Assembly (NCBI RefSeq): GCF_023721815.1
Contig: NZ_JAMDLI010000008.1
Coordinates: forward strand, 457,944-521,943
DNA length: 64,000 nucleotides
From: Pleomorphomonas sp. JP5
Lineage (GTDB): Bacteria > Pseudomonadota > Alphaproteobacteria > Rhizobiales > Pleomorphomonadaceae
Direction of reading: 5' to 3'
Positions within the stretch are counted from its first letter, which is position 1. The number at the start of each line of letters is the position of its first letter. The translations under genes and the position numbers were made by a program. Positions 8,756-17,509 of the stretch are shown one piece after another. The notes under the pieces were generated by a model. The model saw only the letters and a program-made list of their open reading frames with translations. It was not told where the DNA came from and searched no databases.

Positions 8756-9367
8756 TTGAGCATAGCCGATCGCGTTCGCGTGGAAGACGTCACCGTCCTC
8801 TCCAACGACTGGTACGTCCTGAAGAAGACAACCTTTTCCTTCCGCCGCAGCGACGGAAGCTGGCAGCGCCAATCGCGCGAGACCTACGACCGGGGGAATG
8901 GCGCAACGATCCTCCTCTACGACCCGGACCGCCGCACCGTGATCCTGACCCGCCAGTTTCGCTATCCGGCCTTCGTCAACGGCCATGACGACTTGCTGAT
9001 CGAAGCGCCGGCCGGACTTCTCGACGATGCCGCGCCCGAGGATCGCATCCGAGCCGAGACGGAGGAGGAAACGGGATTTCGCGTGCGCGACGTCCGCCCG
9101 ATCTTCGACGCCTTCATGAGCCCCGGCTCGGTTACGGAGCGACTGCATTTCTTCGTCGGCCGGTACGAACCCGGCGACAGAATCTCAGCTGGCGGCGGCA
9201 ACGAGATCGAGGGCGAGGACATCGCCGTTCTCGAAGTCGACATCGACGAGGCGCTGGCGATGATCGGTTCGGGCGCCATCCGCGACGGCAAGACGATCAT
9301 GCTCCTGCAATACGCTGCCCTCCATCTCTTTCCGCAATCGGCACAGACCAAGGATGCCCCTCGGTGA
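8756..9367 (+). CDS. nudK: NudK-like Nudix hydrolase (GDP-mannose pyrophosphatase type)
   Basis: The 203-residue protein follows the NudK pattern closely: the opening VLSNDWYVLKK, then YDRGNGATILLYDP, RQFRYPAFVNG, the Nudix box region (AGLLDDAAPEDRIRAETEEE, then TGF), FDAFMSPGSVTE, and IRDGKTIMLLQY near the end. NudK enzymes split GDP-mannose and related nucleotide sugars. The metal-binding EEE cluster is kept, but the first box glutamate (G-x5-E) is alanine. I chose the TTG at 8756 because GGTAAGGA lies eight bases upstream and it matches the family N-terminus. An upstream ATG at 8705 would start inside the operator-like repeats. Confidence 0.85.
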   Translation: MSIADRVRVEDVTVLSNDWYVLKKTTFSFRRSDGSWQRQSRETYDRGNGATILLYDPDRRTVILTRQFRYPAFVNGHDDLLIEAPAGLLDDAAPEDRIRAETEEETGFRVRDVRPIFDAFMSPGSVTERLHFFVGRYEPGDRISAGGGNEIEGEDIAVLEVDIDEALAMIGSGAIRDGKTIMLLQYAALHLFPQSAQTKDAPR

Positions 9368-9563
9368 TGCCCTCCATGACCGGATCTTCCATCCGGCGGC
9401 CGAGCGCCGTCCTGCCATTTGCGACTCAGTTACTCGCCTCCCCGGTGAAACCAAGAGTGCCGACAATGACGTCCGCGTGGCGCGAGCGCGTGGGTCAGCG
9501 GTCTATCAACGGCTGGAAGAGGTTGCCGGGAATGATCGATCGCGACGGTGGGCAATCAGCCCT

Positions 9564-9677
9564 TTAGAGCACCCGCCGATCAGGTTGAATCAACCTGATC
9601 GAAAAGCGGCTGCTCCAGCAAATGAATCTGGAGCATTCGCTGGACGACCAAATGTTTCAATTTGGTCGGCGAATGCT
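9564..9677. repeat. Cluster of three palindromes, REP-like intergenic repeat
   Basis: Three inverted repeats follow one another. At 9578-9600 the arms are GATCAGGTTG / CAACCTGATC with a 3-base loop. At 9612-9635 the arms are TGCTCCAG / CTGGAGCA. At 9632-9677 there is a long hairpin with arm blocks AGCATTCGC and GACCAAAT pairing with ATTTGGTC and GCGAATGCT. The block is bounded by TTTAGAGCA and TGCTCTAG, a flank seen in dispersed rhizobial intergenic repeats. It lies between the Nudix gene and sua5 and overlaps the end of the small minus-strand ORF. Confidence 0.75.
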
Positions 9678-9835
9678 CTAGGCGGCGACTTGCGCTGCGC
9701 CCGGGGACCGCTGACCTCGACGATGCGAGGCCCGCCCTCAAGCAGCCCCAGATCGTCCTGCCGCAGCATGATCTTGAGTCGCCGATCCACCTTGGCGCGC
9801 AGTTTCGGATATTCGATCGACACCGCGATACGCAT
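9590..9835 (-). CDS. Small hypothetical protein, uncertain
   Basis: This is an 81-codon ORF starting MRIAVSIEYPKLRAKVDRRLK. It is supported mainly by a strong Shine-Dalgarno (GAGGAGG) just upstream of the ATG and by an otherwise empty interval of about 620 bases between the Nudix gene and sua5. I recognise no domain. The last 25 or so codons run into the palindrome cluster, so the C-terminus may be repeat-derived. The rest of this interval (9368-9563 and 9836-9987) holds no gene I can support. Confidence 0.35.
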   Translation of the reverse strand: MRIAVSIEYPKLRAKVDRRLKIMLRQDDLGLLEGGPRIVEVSGPRAQRKSPPRAFADQIETFGRPANAPDSFAGAAAFRSG

Positions 9836-9987
9836 CCCCCCTCCTCGAAATCTCCCAATCCCCTTTCGCCCGTAATCAGGAAGCCGATCACGGTCAAATC
9901 TCGGTTCCCCTCGTCCTTCGCCTTGACGTCGCCATGGATTGGTCTCACACAGGCCCCGTCCGGCGAAACGCTCCGACAGGATCCCCC

Positions 9988-10977
9988 GTGCCCAACCGTT
10001 CTCCAGAATTCGCCCGCATCGAAGCGGCAACAGATGAATCCATCCGTCGTGCCGCCGACCTCATCCGGCAGGGAAATCTCGTCGCCTTTCCGACCGAGAC
10101 CGTCTACGGCCTCGGCGCTGACGCCACGCACGGGCAAGCTGTGGCCGCCATATACGAGGCCAAGGGGCGCCCAACCTTCAATCCGTTGATCGCTCACGTC
10201 GACAGCATCGCCATGGCCGAAACGCTGGTCGTCTTCGATCCGCTGTCACGGCGGCTGGCCGAAGCTTTCTGGCCAGGACCATTGACGCTGGTACTGCCGT
10301 CCCGGCCGGACTGCCCGGTGTCCTCGCTGGCCACGGCGGGGCTCGACACGCTCGCCGTGCGCATGCCGGCGCACCGGGTGGCGCTCGATCTGATCCGCGC
10401 CTCCGGCGTGCCGATCGTGGCGCCAAGCGCCAACACCTCGGGTCACGTGAGCCCGACCTCCGCCGCTCACGTCTACGGCGACCTCTCCCGCCGCGTTCCG
10501 CTGATCCTTGACGGCGGTCGCACCGAGGTTGGCCTCGAATCGACCATTCTGCAGGTCCGCGACGACATCCCCTATCTTCTGCGGCCGGGCGGCCTTGCCC
10601 GCGAGGAGATCGAGGCGACGGCTGGTGTTGCCGTCGTCCGCTCGGAAGGCGATCCATCCGCAGCCCCGGTCGCACCCGGCATGCTCGCCTCCCATTACGC
10701 GCCGCATGCCCGCGTTCGTCTCGATGCCCGCCGCGTCGAACCCAACGAAGCGCTGCTCGCCTTCGGCGGGACGCCCGTACGCGGCGTCGCAGATGCAAAG
10801 CGCGTCTTCAATCTCAGCCCGACGGGCAGCTTGCGCGAGGCGGCAGCCAACCTGTTTGACATGCTGCGCCGGGCCGACGGCCAGGATATCGCCGGAATCG
10901 CCGTGGCGCCGATCCCCACTCACGGGCTGGGCGAGGCGATCCGCGATCGGCTGACGCGCGCGGCAGCACCACGCTAA
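9988..10977 (+). CDS. L-threonylcarbamoyladenylate synthase (Sua5 form of TsaC)
   Basis: The enzyme makes threonylcarbamoyl-AMP from threonine, bicarbonate and ATP, the first step of t6A formation at position 37 of ANN-decoding tRNAs. The YrdC domain fills the first 200 residues (IRQGNLVAFPTETVYGLGAD, KGRPTFNPL, PSANTSGHVSPT, GLESTILQV). It is followed by the linker SHYAPHA and a C-terminal Sua5 domain, which makes this the long two-domain form. I prefer the GTG at 9988, with ACAGGA a few bases upstream. The ATG at 9934 would add 18 residues that look non-homologous. Confidence 0.92.
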   Translation: MPNRSPEFARIEAATDESIRRAADLIRQGNLVAFPTETVYGLGADATHGQAVAAIYEAKGRPTFNPLIAHVDSIAMAETLVVFDPLSRRLAEAFWPGPLTLVLPSRPDCPVSSLATAGLDTLAVRMPAHRVALDLIRASGVPIVAPSANTSGHVSPTSAAHVYGDLSRRVPLILDGGRTEVGLESTILQVRDDIPYLLRPGGLAREEIEATAGVAVVRSEGDPSAAPVAPGMLASHYAPHARVRLDARRVEPNEALLAFGGTPVRGVADAKRVFNLSPTGSLREAAANLFDMLRRADGQDIAGIAVAPIPTHGLGEAIRDRLTRAAAPR

Positions 10978-11067
10978 ACCTTCCTGCTACTTGACGGCAC
11001 GGTTGCAGCGGCATCCTCTATCCTAGGATTTTCACGGACGCCGCCTGGCGTCATGCGGAGAGGGTGC

Positions 11068-11997
11068 ATGCGGACACTTTTCCTGAGCCACCCACGCTAT
11101 CGCGACCATCTCGCCCCGGAAAACCATCCCGAGCAGCCCGACCGCATCATCGCCATCGAGCGGCAACTTGAAGGCGAAGCGTTCCAGAATCTGATCCGCG
11201 ACGTAGCGCGCCCCGTCACCGACGCAGAGATCCAGCGCGTCCATCCGGCTGGCTACGTCGACCACATCCGCATTCAGGCGCCGCATGACGGGCTGATGTC
11301 GATCAGCAGCGACACCATCCTGTCCAATGGAACTTACGAGGCTGCAAGGCTCGCGGCGGGCGCCGCCTGCCTCGCCGTGGACGAAGTGATGACCGGCCTC
11401 GTCGACAACGCCTTTTCCGCGGCTCGCCCCCCCGGACATCATGCCAGCGCCCGGCAGGCCATGGGCTTTTGCTTCTTCAATCACGCCGCCATCGCCGCCC
11501 GTCACGCCCAGGCGACTCACGGAGCCGAACGCGTCGCCATCGTCGACTTCGACGTCCACCACGGCAACGGCACGCAGAACATCTTCCATGACGACGAGTC
11601 GGTGTTCTACGCCTCCATCCACCAGGCACACCTGTTCCCTGGTACCGGCGAGGCATCCGAGACCGGCGTCGCCGGCAACATCCTCAACATTCCGATTGGC
11701 GCCGGCGCCGACGGGGCGGCCGTTCTCGCAGCGATGACAGGCGCCGTTCTGCCAGCGGTTGCCGCATTCCGGCCCAATCTCCTGGTGCTTTCGGCTGGCT
11801 TCGATGCCCATTATCGCGACCCACTTGGCGACCTAAACCTCGTCGAGGCCGATTACGCCGTCCTTACCCGCGCCCTGATGGACGTCGCCGATCGTGTCTG
11901 CGCTGGCCGCGTCGTGTCCCTGCTGGAAGGTGGCTACGACATCAATGCCCTCGGCCTCTCGGCCGCTGCCCACGTCTCGGCGTTGATGGGACATTGA
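11068..11997 (+). CDS. Histone deacetylase family protein (acetoin utilization/APAH-like)
   Basis: The 309-residue protein belongs to the class II histone-deacetylase-like amidohydrolases, which in bacteria act on acetylated small molecules or proteins. It shows the zinc and catalytic signature: PPGHHASARQAMGFCFFNH around residues 130-150, VDFDVHHGNGTQNIF, SIHQAHLFPGTG, SAGFDAHYRDPLG and LEGGYD. I chose ATG 11068 because GGAGAGG lies directly upstream; the ATG at 11053 sits before that site. In many Rhizobiales this gene sits beside xseB and dxs, which here lie far to the right. The natural substrate is unknown. Confidence 0.92.
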   Translation: MRTLFLSHPRYRDHLAPENHPEQPDRIIAIERQLEGEAFQNLIRDVARPVTDAEIQRVHPAGYVDHIRIQAPHDGLMSISSDTILSNGTYEAARLAAGAACLAVDEVMTGLVDNAFSAARPPGHHASARQAMGFCFFNHAAIAARHAQATHGAERVAIVDFDVHHGNGTQNIFHDDESVFYASIHQAHLFPGTGEASETGVAGNILNIPIGAGADGAAVLAAMTGAVLPAVAAFRPNLLVLSAGFDAHYRDPLGDLNLVEADYAVLTRALMDVADRVCAGRVVSLLEGGYDINALGLSAAAHVSALMGH

Positions 11998-12508
11998 CGC
12001 GAACAAAGAATACCACCTGAAGCCGGCGTAATAGGCGGGATGCCCCAGTTCAACGACCGGTCGAGGGCAGCCACGACCAGTGTTCGGAGCCATGCGTAGC
12101 GACTTTAGGCGCAACTGTTTGGCACCAAGCCTCATCATCGCCCGACGAAGGTCCCGTCTCGTCATGCAATGCCGCCCCTATCGGCAACCGATCCGGCCGG
12201 CAACTCAAATTATTCTTAACGATCAGTTAAGTTTTTCTTGGCACGCCCATTCACTTTGCATCGTCTTGGATACTTGATTAGCTTTTGACCTCTACCCTCG
12301 GCAAAGCAAATGTCGCATTTTGGCCACGCACTCAAAAATCCAATACGATGTAGGAAGAAATCCGAACCGCATGAATGCTGTCTGCCCTTGTTCAGCCTCA
12401 TTCGCAGGATTAATATATGAACGTGGAAAGCGTGATTTAGACACGCTATTCCAGAATGAATACATAAGACAAACCACGTACCCGGCAACGGGGTAGGACG
12501 GTACCCAG
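11998..12508. other. Gene-free interval with a lower-GC stretch
   Basis: About 510 bases separate the deacetylase gene from the next small ORF. From about 12190 to 12480 the DNA is clearly more AT-rich than its surroundings, with runs such as AAATTATTCTTAACG and GGATTAATATATGA. I found no recognisable gene. The minus-strand ORF at 12216-12488 has no recognisable features. The stretch may hold the promoter and leader of the small downstream ORF. Confidence 0.5.
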
Positions 12509-12700
12509 ATGGTTAAGCAAGCTGACGCTGTTAACAAGGGCCAGATCCAACAAGGCAGCGAGTTGGAGCTTGATGCCCAATATCACGAGATCGGCATTCC
12601 CGCGGTGAACGCCGCCGCGCGCGCAATGCGTCGCCAAGTGCAGCAGAAAGACTACACGACGGTCCAGCAGACCGCGCCCATGTTCTCGTACGAGGACTGA
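12509..12700 (+). CDS. Small hypothetical protein (63 residues)
   Basis: This short acidic/amide-rich ORF begins MVKQADAVNKGQIQQGSEL and ends TAPMFSYED. It has no signal peptide, no membrane segment and no domain I recognise. A weak GGACGG precedes the ATG by about eight bases. It stands alone after an AT-rich leader and is followed by a strong hairpin at 12843-12877, the arrangement of a separate transcription unit. Its composition looks more protein-like than the shadow frames nearby, but the call rests on context only. Confidence 0.45.
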   Translation: MVKQADAVNKGQIQQGSELELDAQYHEIGIPAVNAAARAMRRQVQQKDYTTVQQTAPMFSYED

Positions 12701-12842
12701 TCGATCGACCTATCGGGGCCAGTGCGCAGCCGGCCCGACGGTGATCTTCCCTTCAGATTTGTTCCGGAGGCTTGATGCGACGGCCAGTGATGGCTTGGCG
12801 CGTGAGGTAGGGCTTTTGCCTCCAGCATGAACAGCTGATTTT

Positions 12843-12877
12843 GTCGGCGGCCGGGGCACTCTGCTCCGGCCGCCGAC
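12843..12877 (+). terminator. Strong hairpin between convergent genes
   Basis: Arms GTCGGCGGCCGG and CCGGCCGCCGAC form a perfect 12-bp stem around an 11-base loop, followed by GTTT. It lies between the small ORF (plus strand) and the copper chaperone gene (minus strand). The U-tract is weak, so efficiency is uncertain. Confidence 0.55.
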
Positions 12878-12966
12878 GTTTCCGGGCTACCGAAAGCCAC
12901 AGGAAACTCGCCTTTACAACAAGATAGAGCTCTTCCGCTGAACCTGAACTCAGCGGAGACGCCAGA

Positions 12967-13527
12967 TCATCCGCCGTGCTTCATGCCGGCTCCGCCCATG
13001 GGCATGGCTCCATGTCCACCGGCCTTTGAGTCCTTCGCCTTGGCGCTGATCGCCTCGACGGCGAACTCCACCGGGACCTCACCCGCCTTCTCGAAGACAA
13101 GCGATCCCTTGACCGTTGCGCCGGCCTCGAGGGGGGCTGTCAGCTTCATGAACATCAGGTGGTAGGAGCCCGGTTTCAGCTCCACCGTGGAACCGGCGGG
13201 AATGGCAAGACCGCCCTCCAGCTGCCGCATCTTCATCACATCGCCATCCATGGTCATCTCATGGACTTCCGTACGGCCGGCCAGAGCGAAACTGCCGCCG
13301 ATCAACCTGTCGGCCTCGTTGCCGGCATTGACGATGGTGACGAAGCCGCCGCCCATTTCGGCACCTTTTGCGGTGGCGCGCGTCCATGGGTGGTTGAGAG
13401 TGAGCGCACCGGCCTTGAACTCGTGGGCCAAGGCCGTCTCGATCGTCACCCCGGAGGCAGCGGGCAAAACCGAGACAGCGCAGGCGATCAATGCGGCGCG
13501 AAGAAGCGTGGTGGGAAACTGGACCAT
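12967..13527 (-). CDS. PCu(A)C copper chaperone
   Basis: The 186-residue periplasmic protein has an N-terminal signal segment (LLRAALIACAVSVLPAASG) and the PCu(A)C fold (NHPWTRATAKGAEMGGGFVTI). The copper-binding H(M)x10Mx21HxM pattern is visible in HEMTMDGDVMKMRQLEG followed by PGSYHLMFMKL. The C-terminus is rich in His, Met and Gly (GGHGAMPMGGAGMKHGG), an additional metal-binding tail. These proteins deliver Cu(I) to the CuA/CuB centres of cytochrome oxidase. It lies 113 bases downstream of a DUF2946 gene in the same direction. The start at 13527 puts the signal peptide first. Confidence 0.9.
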   Translation of the reverse strand: MVQFPTTLLRAALIACAVSVLPAASGVTIETALAHEFKAGALTLNHPWTRATAKGAEMGGGFVTIVNAGNEADRLIGGSFALAGRTEVHEMTMDGDVMKMRQLEGGLAIPAGSTVELKPGSYHLMFMKLTAPLEAGATVKGSLVFEKAGEVPVEFAVEAISAKAKDSKAGGHGAMPMGGAGMKHGG

Positions 13528-13640
13528 TGGGAACCTCGACAAAAATGAAATAGCAATCGCTTTCAGAGTGGCCGCGCGCCCGTCAAACGGGGCGATCCGG
13601 CGTGAAAGAGACCGTCGGTCTTTGTTGGAAGACAGAGACG

Positions 13641-14027
13641 TCAAACGAGGCTTGGGGGCGCCCGCTGTGGAGGTGGCCCACCGTCCGGCGCAGTCCGGAG
13701 GGGAGCCTCCGGCTCGACCGACCTCAGCCGCAATGGGAAGCGGGCCGGCTGGGGCAAGCCAATCATCGGCACAGGCAACGCGGCGACAACGCTTCCGAGA
13801 CAGCATGAAAGACAGTCATGGGCGATCCGGACCGGATCTTCGACGGGTTGCGTCCTGTCGGCTTCGGCGATGACCGAACAAAGGGTGAAGCGATAGCCAT
13901 CTCGCCCTTCGGCGTGGGCGACGGCGAGAGGCGCAAGAACCTGGAGCACAAGTGCATAGACGAACAGGACGCGCAGAAGACTGCCCGCCAACCCCGCCAG
14001 CTCTTCTCGCCGACCGTTGCCCCTCAT
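13641..14027 (-). CDS. DUF2946 family protein, probably copper related
   Basis: The 128-residue protein has one N-terminal hydrophobic segment (LLRVLFVYALVLQVLAPLAVAHA), signal peptide or anchor, and the family's cysteine motif HDCLSCC followed by a hydrophobic stretch. The tail is proline-rich. DUF2946 proteins are small exported proteins often found next to copper uptake and PCu(A)C genes; their function is not established. It precedes the PCu(A)C gene on the same strand, consistent with a two-gene copper operon. I chose the ATG at 14027 (GGTGAG upstream) because the preceding ORF extension has no family match. Confidence 0.75.
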   Translation of the reverse strand: MRGNGRREELAGLAGSLLRVLFVYALVLQVLAPLAVAHAEGRDGYRFTLCSVIAEADRTQPVEDPVRIAHDCLSCCLGSVVAALPVPMIGLPQPARFPLRLRSVEPEAPLRTAPDGGPPPQRAPPSLV

Positions 14028-14239
14028 GAGCTCACCGCTAACATATCCGACGAAACACTTACCAGATCGCCTTGGCGGTGCAATGTCCAGCGGGAAAGAC
14101 TCGACCGGCGGCACGCCCGCGTATACAGAAACGGCAGACGGCAGCGCCTCCTTCTTCAGGGAGAAGTCGCCGCATTCGGAGATTATGCCCATCGCCAAGC
14201 GAACCGGCCTCGCGAAGGCCAGAGTTCTGGACGTCGCCT

Positions 14240-15217
14240 ATGCTCAATGCGTTTCATCCCGTCGGCGACAAGCTCGAATACGCCCCCAATTGCGGCATCC
14301 TGGTTCCAGATCAGCAGACGCTGTGGATCGACCTGATGACGCCGACGCGTGCCGAGGAGCTGGCTGTCGAGAAGTTCATCGGCGCCGAGCTTCCTACACG
14401 CGCCGAGATGGAAGAGATCGAACCATCCAGCCGGTTGTCGGTTGCCAATGACGTTCTCTACCTCACCGCTGCCCTGCCCTGTCGCGCCGGCAGCAACGAT
14501 CCGGGCATTACCGTCGTCACGTTCGTGCTCACAGACAAGCATCTCGTCACCGTCCGATACGACGAGCCGGGCACCATTCCTCTTGCCATCAAGAACGTGA
14601 CGACGGCAGGGGCCAACGTGACGACCTCGCATGGCGCGCTGCTGACCATCCTGGAGGCCGCCATCGACCGGCTGGCCGACGTCATCGAGCAATCGGGCGC
14701 CCGCATCGAGACCATCGCCCGACGCGTATTCGAGGATGACTCGCGCACGTCGCCATCGGGCGACCGCTACAAGAGTTCGTTGCGACGCATCGGTCGCGAA
14801 GGCCTGCGCCTTGGCCATTTCCAGGAGAGCCTGATCTCGCTCTCCCGGCTTCTTCTTTTTCTCACGGCCAAGATGGAAGGGCCGCGTTACTCCAAGGAAG
14901 ATATCGCCCGCCTGAAACCGATGAAGAGCGACGTGACGGCGCTGGCCGACCATTGCCGGGGGCAGGAAGAGCGCATCACCTTCCTGCTCGACGCGACGCT
15001 GGGTCTCATTTCGATCCAGCAGAACGACACCATCAAGATCTTCTCGGTTCTGGCCGTGATCTTCATGCCTCCGACGCTGGTCGCCAGCTTCTACGGCATG
15101 AACTTCCGCTACATGCCGGAACTGGAATGGTCGTACGGCTATCTCTGGGGCATCGCCGCCATGATCCTGTCCGCGGCCGGCACCTACGGCCTCTTCCGCT
15201 GGAAGCGGTGGCTATGA
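14240..15217 (+). CDS. CorA family divalent metal ion transporter
   Basis: The 325-residue protein is a CorA-type (2-TM-GxN) channel for Mg2+, Co2+ or a related metal such as Zn2+. A cytoplasmic alpha/beta funnel domain and long helices fill the first 260 residues. Two C-terminal membrane segments follow, the first ending in the selectivity motif YGMNF and the second ending in the short basic tail RWKRWL. The family length is about 320. I chose the ATG at 14240 because upstream codons in this frame show no homology. Its end overlaps the convergent Na/Pi transporter gene by six bases. Confidence 0.92.
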   Translation: MLNAFHPVGDKLEYAPNCGILVPDQQTLWIDLMTPTRAEELAVEKFIGAELPTRAEMEEIEPSSRLSVANDVLYLTAALPCRAGSNDPGITVVTFVLTDKHLVTVRYDEPGTIPLAIKNVTTAGANVTTSHGALLTILEAAIDRLADVIEQSGARIETIARRVFEDDSRTSPSGDRYKSSLRRIGREGLRLGHFQESLISLSRLLLFLTAKMEGPRYSKEDIARLKPMKSDVTALADHCRGQEERITFLLDATLGLISIQQNDTIKIFSVLAVIFMPPTLVASFYGMNFRYMPELEWSYGYLWGIAAMILSAAGTYGLFRWKRWL

Positions 15218-16894
15218 TCCGTGCAAGGGGCGTTCCCGGTCGTCGGGAGTGTCATCGACGGCGGAGGGCAGATCCGCAGGGCTTGGCTTGATGCGGGACT
15301 CCCTGAGATCGCCGTGTCGATCGAGCGTGGCATAGGCAATGGTGGCGAACTTGGAGTTGATCTCCTTCAGCGCCGCGATCGTCTCCAGGTGCTGGTTGCT
15401 CGAACCGAGACTGAGGTGATCGCCCTGGCGGAGCCGAGCAAGATGGGCGGCGCGGCTGTGGCTCTCCATCTCGGTCACCGCCTGCTTGTGGCTCACCAAA
15501 CGCCGCGCCGTCGAGACGTCCCCGGTCCAGGCCGTCTCCTCGGCAAGAATGATCGCCTGATGCACGGCTTGCACCATGGCGTCAATCTCAGCCTTTCCCT
15601 CTTCGGAGAACTGATACTCGCCTTTGATCTGCTCCAACCGGAGGTTGATGAACTTGCCGGCAAAGATATCCCCGCAACGCTCCAGGCGGATCGCGAAATC
15701 GACGATTGGCCGGATGTCCGCCAGCTCCGCCTCGTCGACTGTCGGCAGCTTGGCATAGATCTCGCGGATGCTGGCCAAGGTGGCGTTCATCCGCCTTTCC
15801 AAGCCTGCCATCCGCTGCGGGTCGGGGACGGGCGCCGTGGCATCGTTGAGCATCAGCGCGGCGATTTCCAGCATGCTGGCGAGCTGGCGCTTGATCATCG
15901 GGAAAGCCAGACCAGCGTCGTCGACCACTCCTTTGGGCAGGCTGACGGTCAATGGCGTGCTATCGGCGCCAAAGCGTTGGTCGATGAAACGCGCCAGACG
16001 CATGCAAAGGGGGGCGGACAGCAGCAGCGTGGCATTGAATGCGAGATGCCCGGCAAGCATCACCTCGCCGGTACCAAAGCCAACGCGTCCCGTCAGTCCG
16101 CCGAAATGTGCGCCGACCAGCAACAGAAGACATAGCAGAACGAAGACAAGTCGCAGTGCCGCCACCGCTCCCGCGACCGCCTTGCTGCGTGCGCTTTCGT
16201 ATTTCAGCAGCCATAGCGGCAGGAGCGCACTGCCCAGATTGGCCCCGAGCACGATCCCGAGGCCGGCGCCGATACCAAGCGGGGCATGAATGGCGAAAGC
16301 CATGGTTGCCAGCAGTGCCGCGATACTGGAGTGCATGAGGAGCGTCAGCGCGCCGCCGGCCAGCAAGGCCGTTACCGGATCGTTGTTGAGATAATCGACG
16401 ATGGCGGCGGCGCCCGGCAGGTTGGCAAGCGGGGCGACGCTTTGCCTGATGATCGAGAGGGACAGGAAAATCAGTCCCAGGCCAAGTATGGTCCGGCCGT
16501 AGTTGCGAAGACGCGGCTCCGTCGCGCGCAGGTGAAGGTATCCTCCGACAAGAATGCAGAGCGGCCCCAATGCGGAGACCGGCAGTTGCAGAAACTGCAC
16601 GGCCAACGCCGAGCCCATGTCGGCACCAAGAGCGACGCTCGCGGCGACACCAACCGGTATCGCCCCCGTGCCGGCAAGCCCGGCCACAATCAACACGACG
16701 GCGGTGCTGCCCTGCATGACGAGGCCAAGCCCCGTGCCGGTCATTACATTGCGGACCGTTGACGATCCCTCGCCAAGGCTCGACCGGATACGGCCACCCC
16801 ACAGGCGCTCGATACCGATACGCATGAAGCGCACGGCAAACAGCAGAACCATTGCGCCGCTCAAAAGTTGGATCGCAAAGTTCAGGATCGTCAT
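15212..16894 (-). CDS. Na/Pi cotransporter family protein with C-terminal PhoU-like domain
   Basis: The 560-residue protein resembles NptA/YjbB. It has about eight to nine membrane helices carrying two related repeats with the QSS/ST-type motif (GLVMQGSTAVVLIVAGL near residue 55 and TLLMHSSIAALLATMAF near residue 200). Each is followed by a GANLG/GADMG turn. A cytoplasmic PhoU-like helical domain makes up about the last 200 residues. Such proteins move phosphate, often outward in bacteria. The ATG at 16894 starts directly at the first membrane helix. It is convergent with corA. Confidence 0.9.
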   Translation of the reverse strand: MTILNFAIQLLSGAMVLLFAVRFMRIGIERLWGGRIRSSLGEGSSTVRNVMTGTGLGLVMQGSTAVVLIVAGLAGTGAIPVGVAASVALGADMGSALAVQFLQLPVSALGPLCILVGGYLHLRATEPRLRNYGRTILGLGLIFLSLSIIRQSVAPLANLPGAAAIVDYLNNDPVTALLAGGALTLLMHSSIAALLATMAFAIHAPLGIGAGLGIVLGANLGSALLPLWLLKYESARSKAVAGAVAALRLVFVLLCLLLLVGAHFGGLTGRVGFGTGEVMLAGHLAFNATLLLSAPLCMRLARFIDQRFGADSTPLTVSLPKGVVDDAGLAFPMIKRQLASMLEIAALMLNDATAPVPDPQRMAGLERRMNATLASIREIYAKLPTVDEAELADIRPIVDFAIRLERCGDIFAGKFINLRLEQIKGEYQFSEEGKAEIDAMVQAVHQAIILAEETAWTGDVSTARRLVSHKQAVTEMESHSRAAHLARLRQGDHLSLGSSNQHLETIAALKEINSKFATIAYATLDRHGDLRESRIKPSPADLPSAVDDTPDDRERPLHGS

Positions 16895-17284
16895 CGAACA
16901 GGCTTCCACTGGAGCTTCATTCCGGCAGTCTACACGCTTGCCGCCTAACAAATTCGGCAACTTGCCCCCCCCAACCGGAGCACCACAGCCGATCAGTTTG
17001 GCGACCCCGATCGAAAGGACCTTTTGCGATAGGTGGGGCCTCTCCGAGACAGACGCCATCCCTGGCCACCGGCTCTGAGAGGTTGGAAACCCGAGTCGCG
17101 ATCGACCTTGGCGACGCCGTTCCAGGGGAATGACGTCGGTTCCTGTCCGCCGCGACCATGACACTCATGTGTGGGCGACCCAAAGGCGCTGCTTGTCAGG
17201 AAAGGAGGTCGAGGCGGCTGCACCGGGCTCGCCCGGGCATATGGACTTGAGATTGATCAGGGTCGGCAAGAAAGACCAAAAAAC

Positions 17285-17479
17285 CTATTCTGAAAATGGC
17301 TTCTGAATGGGAAGCCAGTGATCAGCCGCCTCGATGGGCCCGATCATCTCGGGACCGATGCTCCATCGCATGCGGACCGGCGGATTTCTACGTTCCAGTA
17401 CGTAGTGGCCCGGAAATGGTCGGACTGTGCCAACCACCCAGCATTCCGTGACACCTCTTCTCAGGCGCAAAGAAAGCAC
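17285..17479 (-). CDS. Possible small ORF downstream of the AraC gene
   Basis: This 64-codon ORF (GTG start) lies 30 bases past the AraC stop on the same strand and contains a protein-like stretch (GTVRPFPGHYVLERRNPPVR). No domain is recognised, and codon usage is less biased toward GC-ending codons than in its neighbours. The rest of the 615-base interval between the Na/Pi transporter start and the AraC stop (16895-17509) holds nothing I can support. Confidence 0.25.
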   Translation of the reverse strand: MLSLRLRRGVTECWVVGTVRPFPGHYVLERRNPPVRMRWSIGPEMIGPIEAADHWLPIQKPFSE

Positions 17480-17509
17480 GCGACCTTCGCCGCAGATCGC
17501 CGCCCGGTC

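Noticed and set aside
12216-12488. Minus-strand ORF of 90 codons in the AT-rich interval
   Set aside because: No ribosome-binding site, no domain and erratic codon use; open frames of this size are expected by chance.
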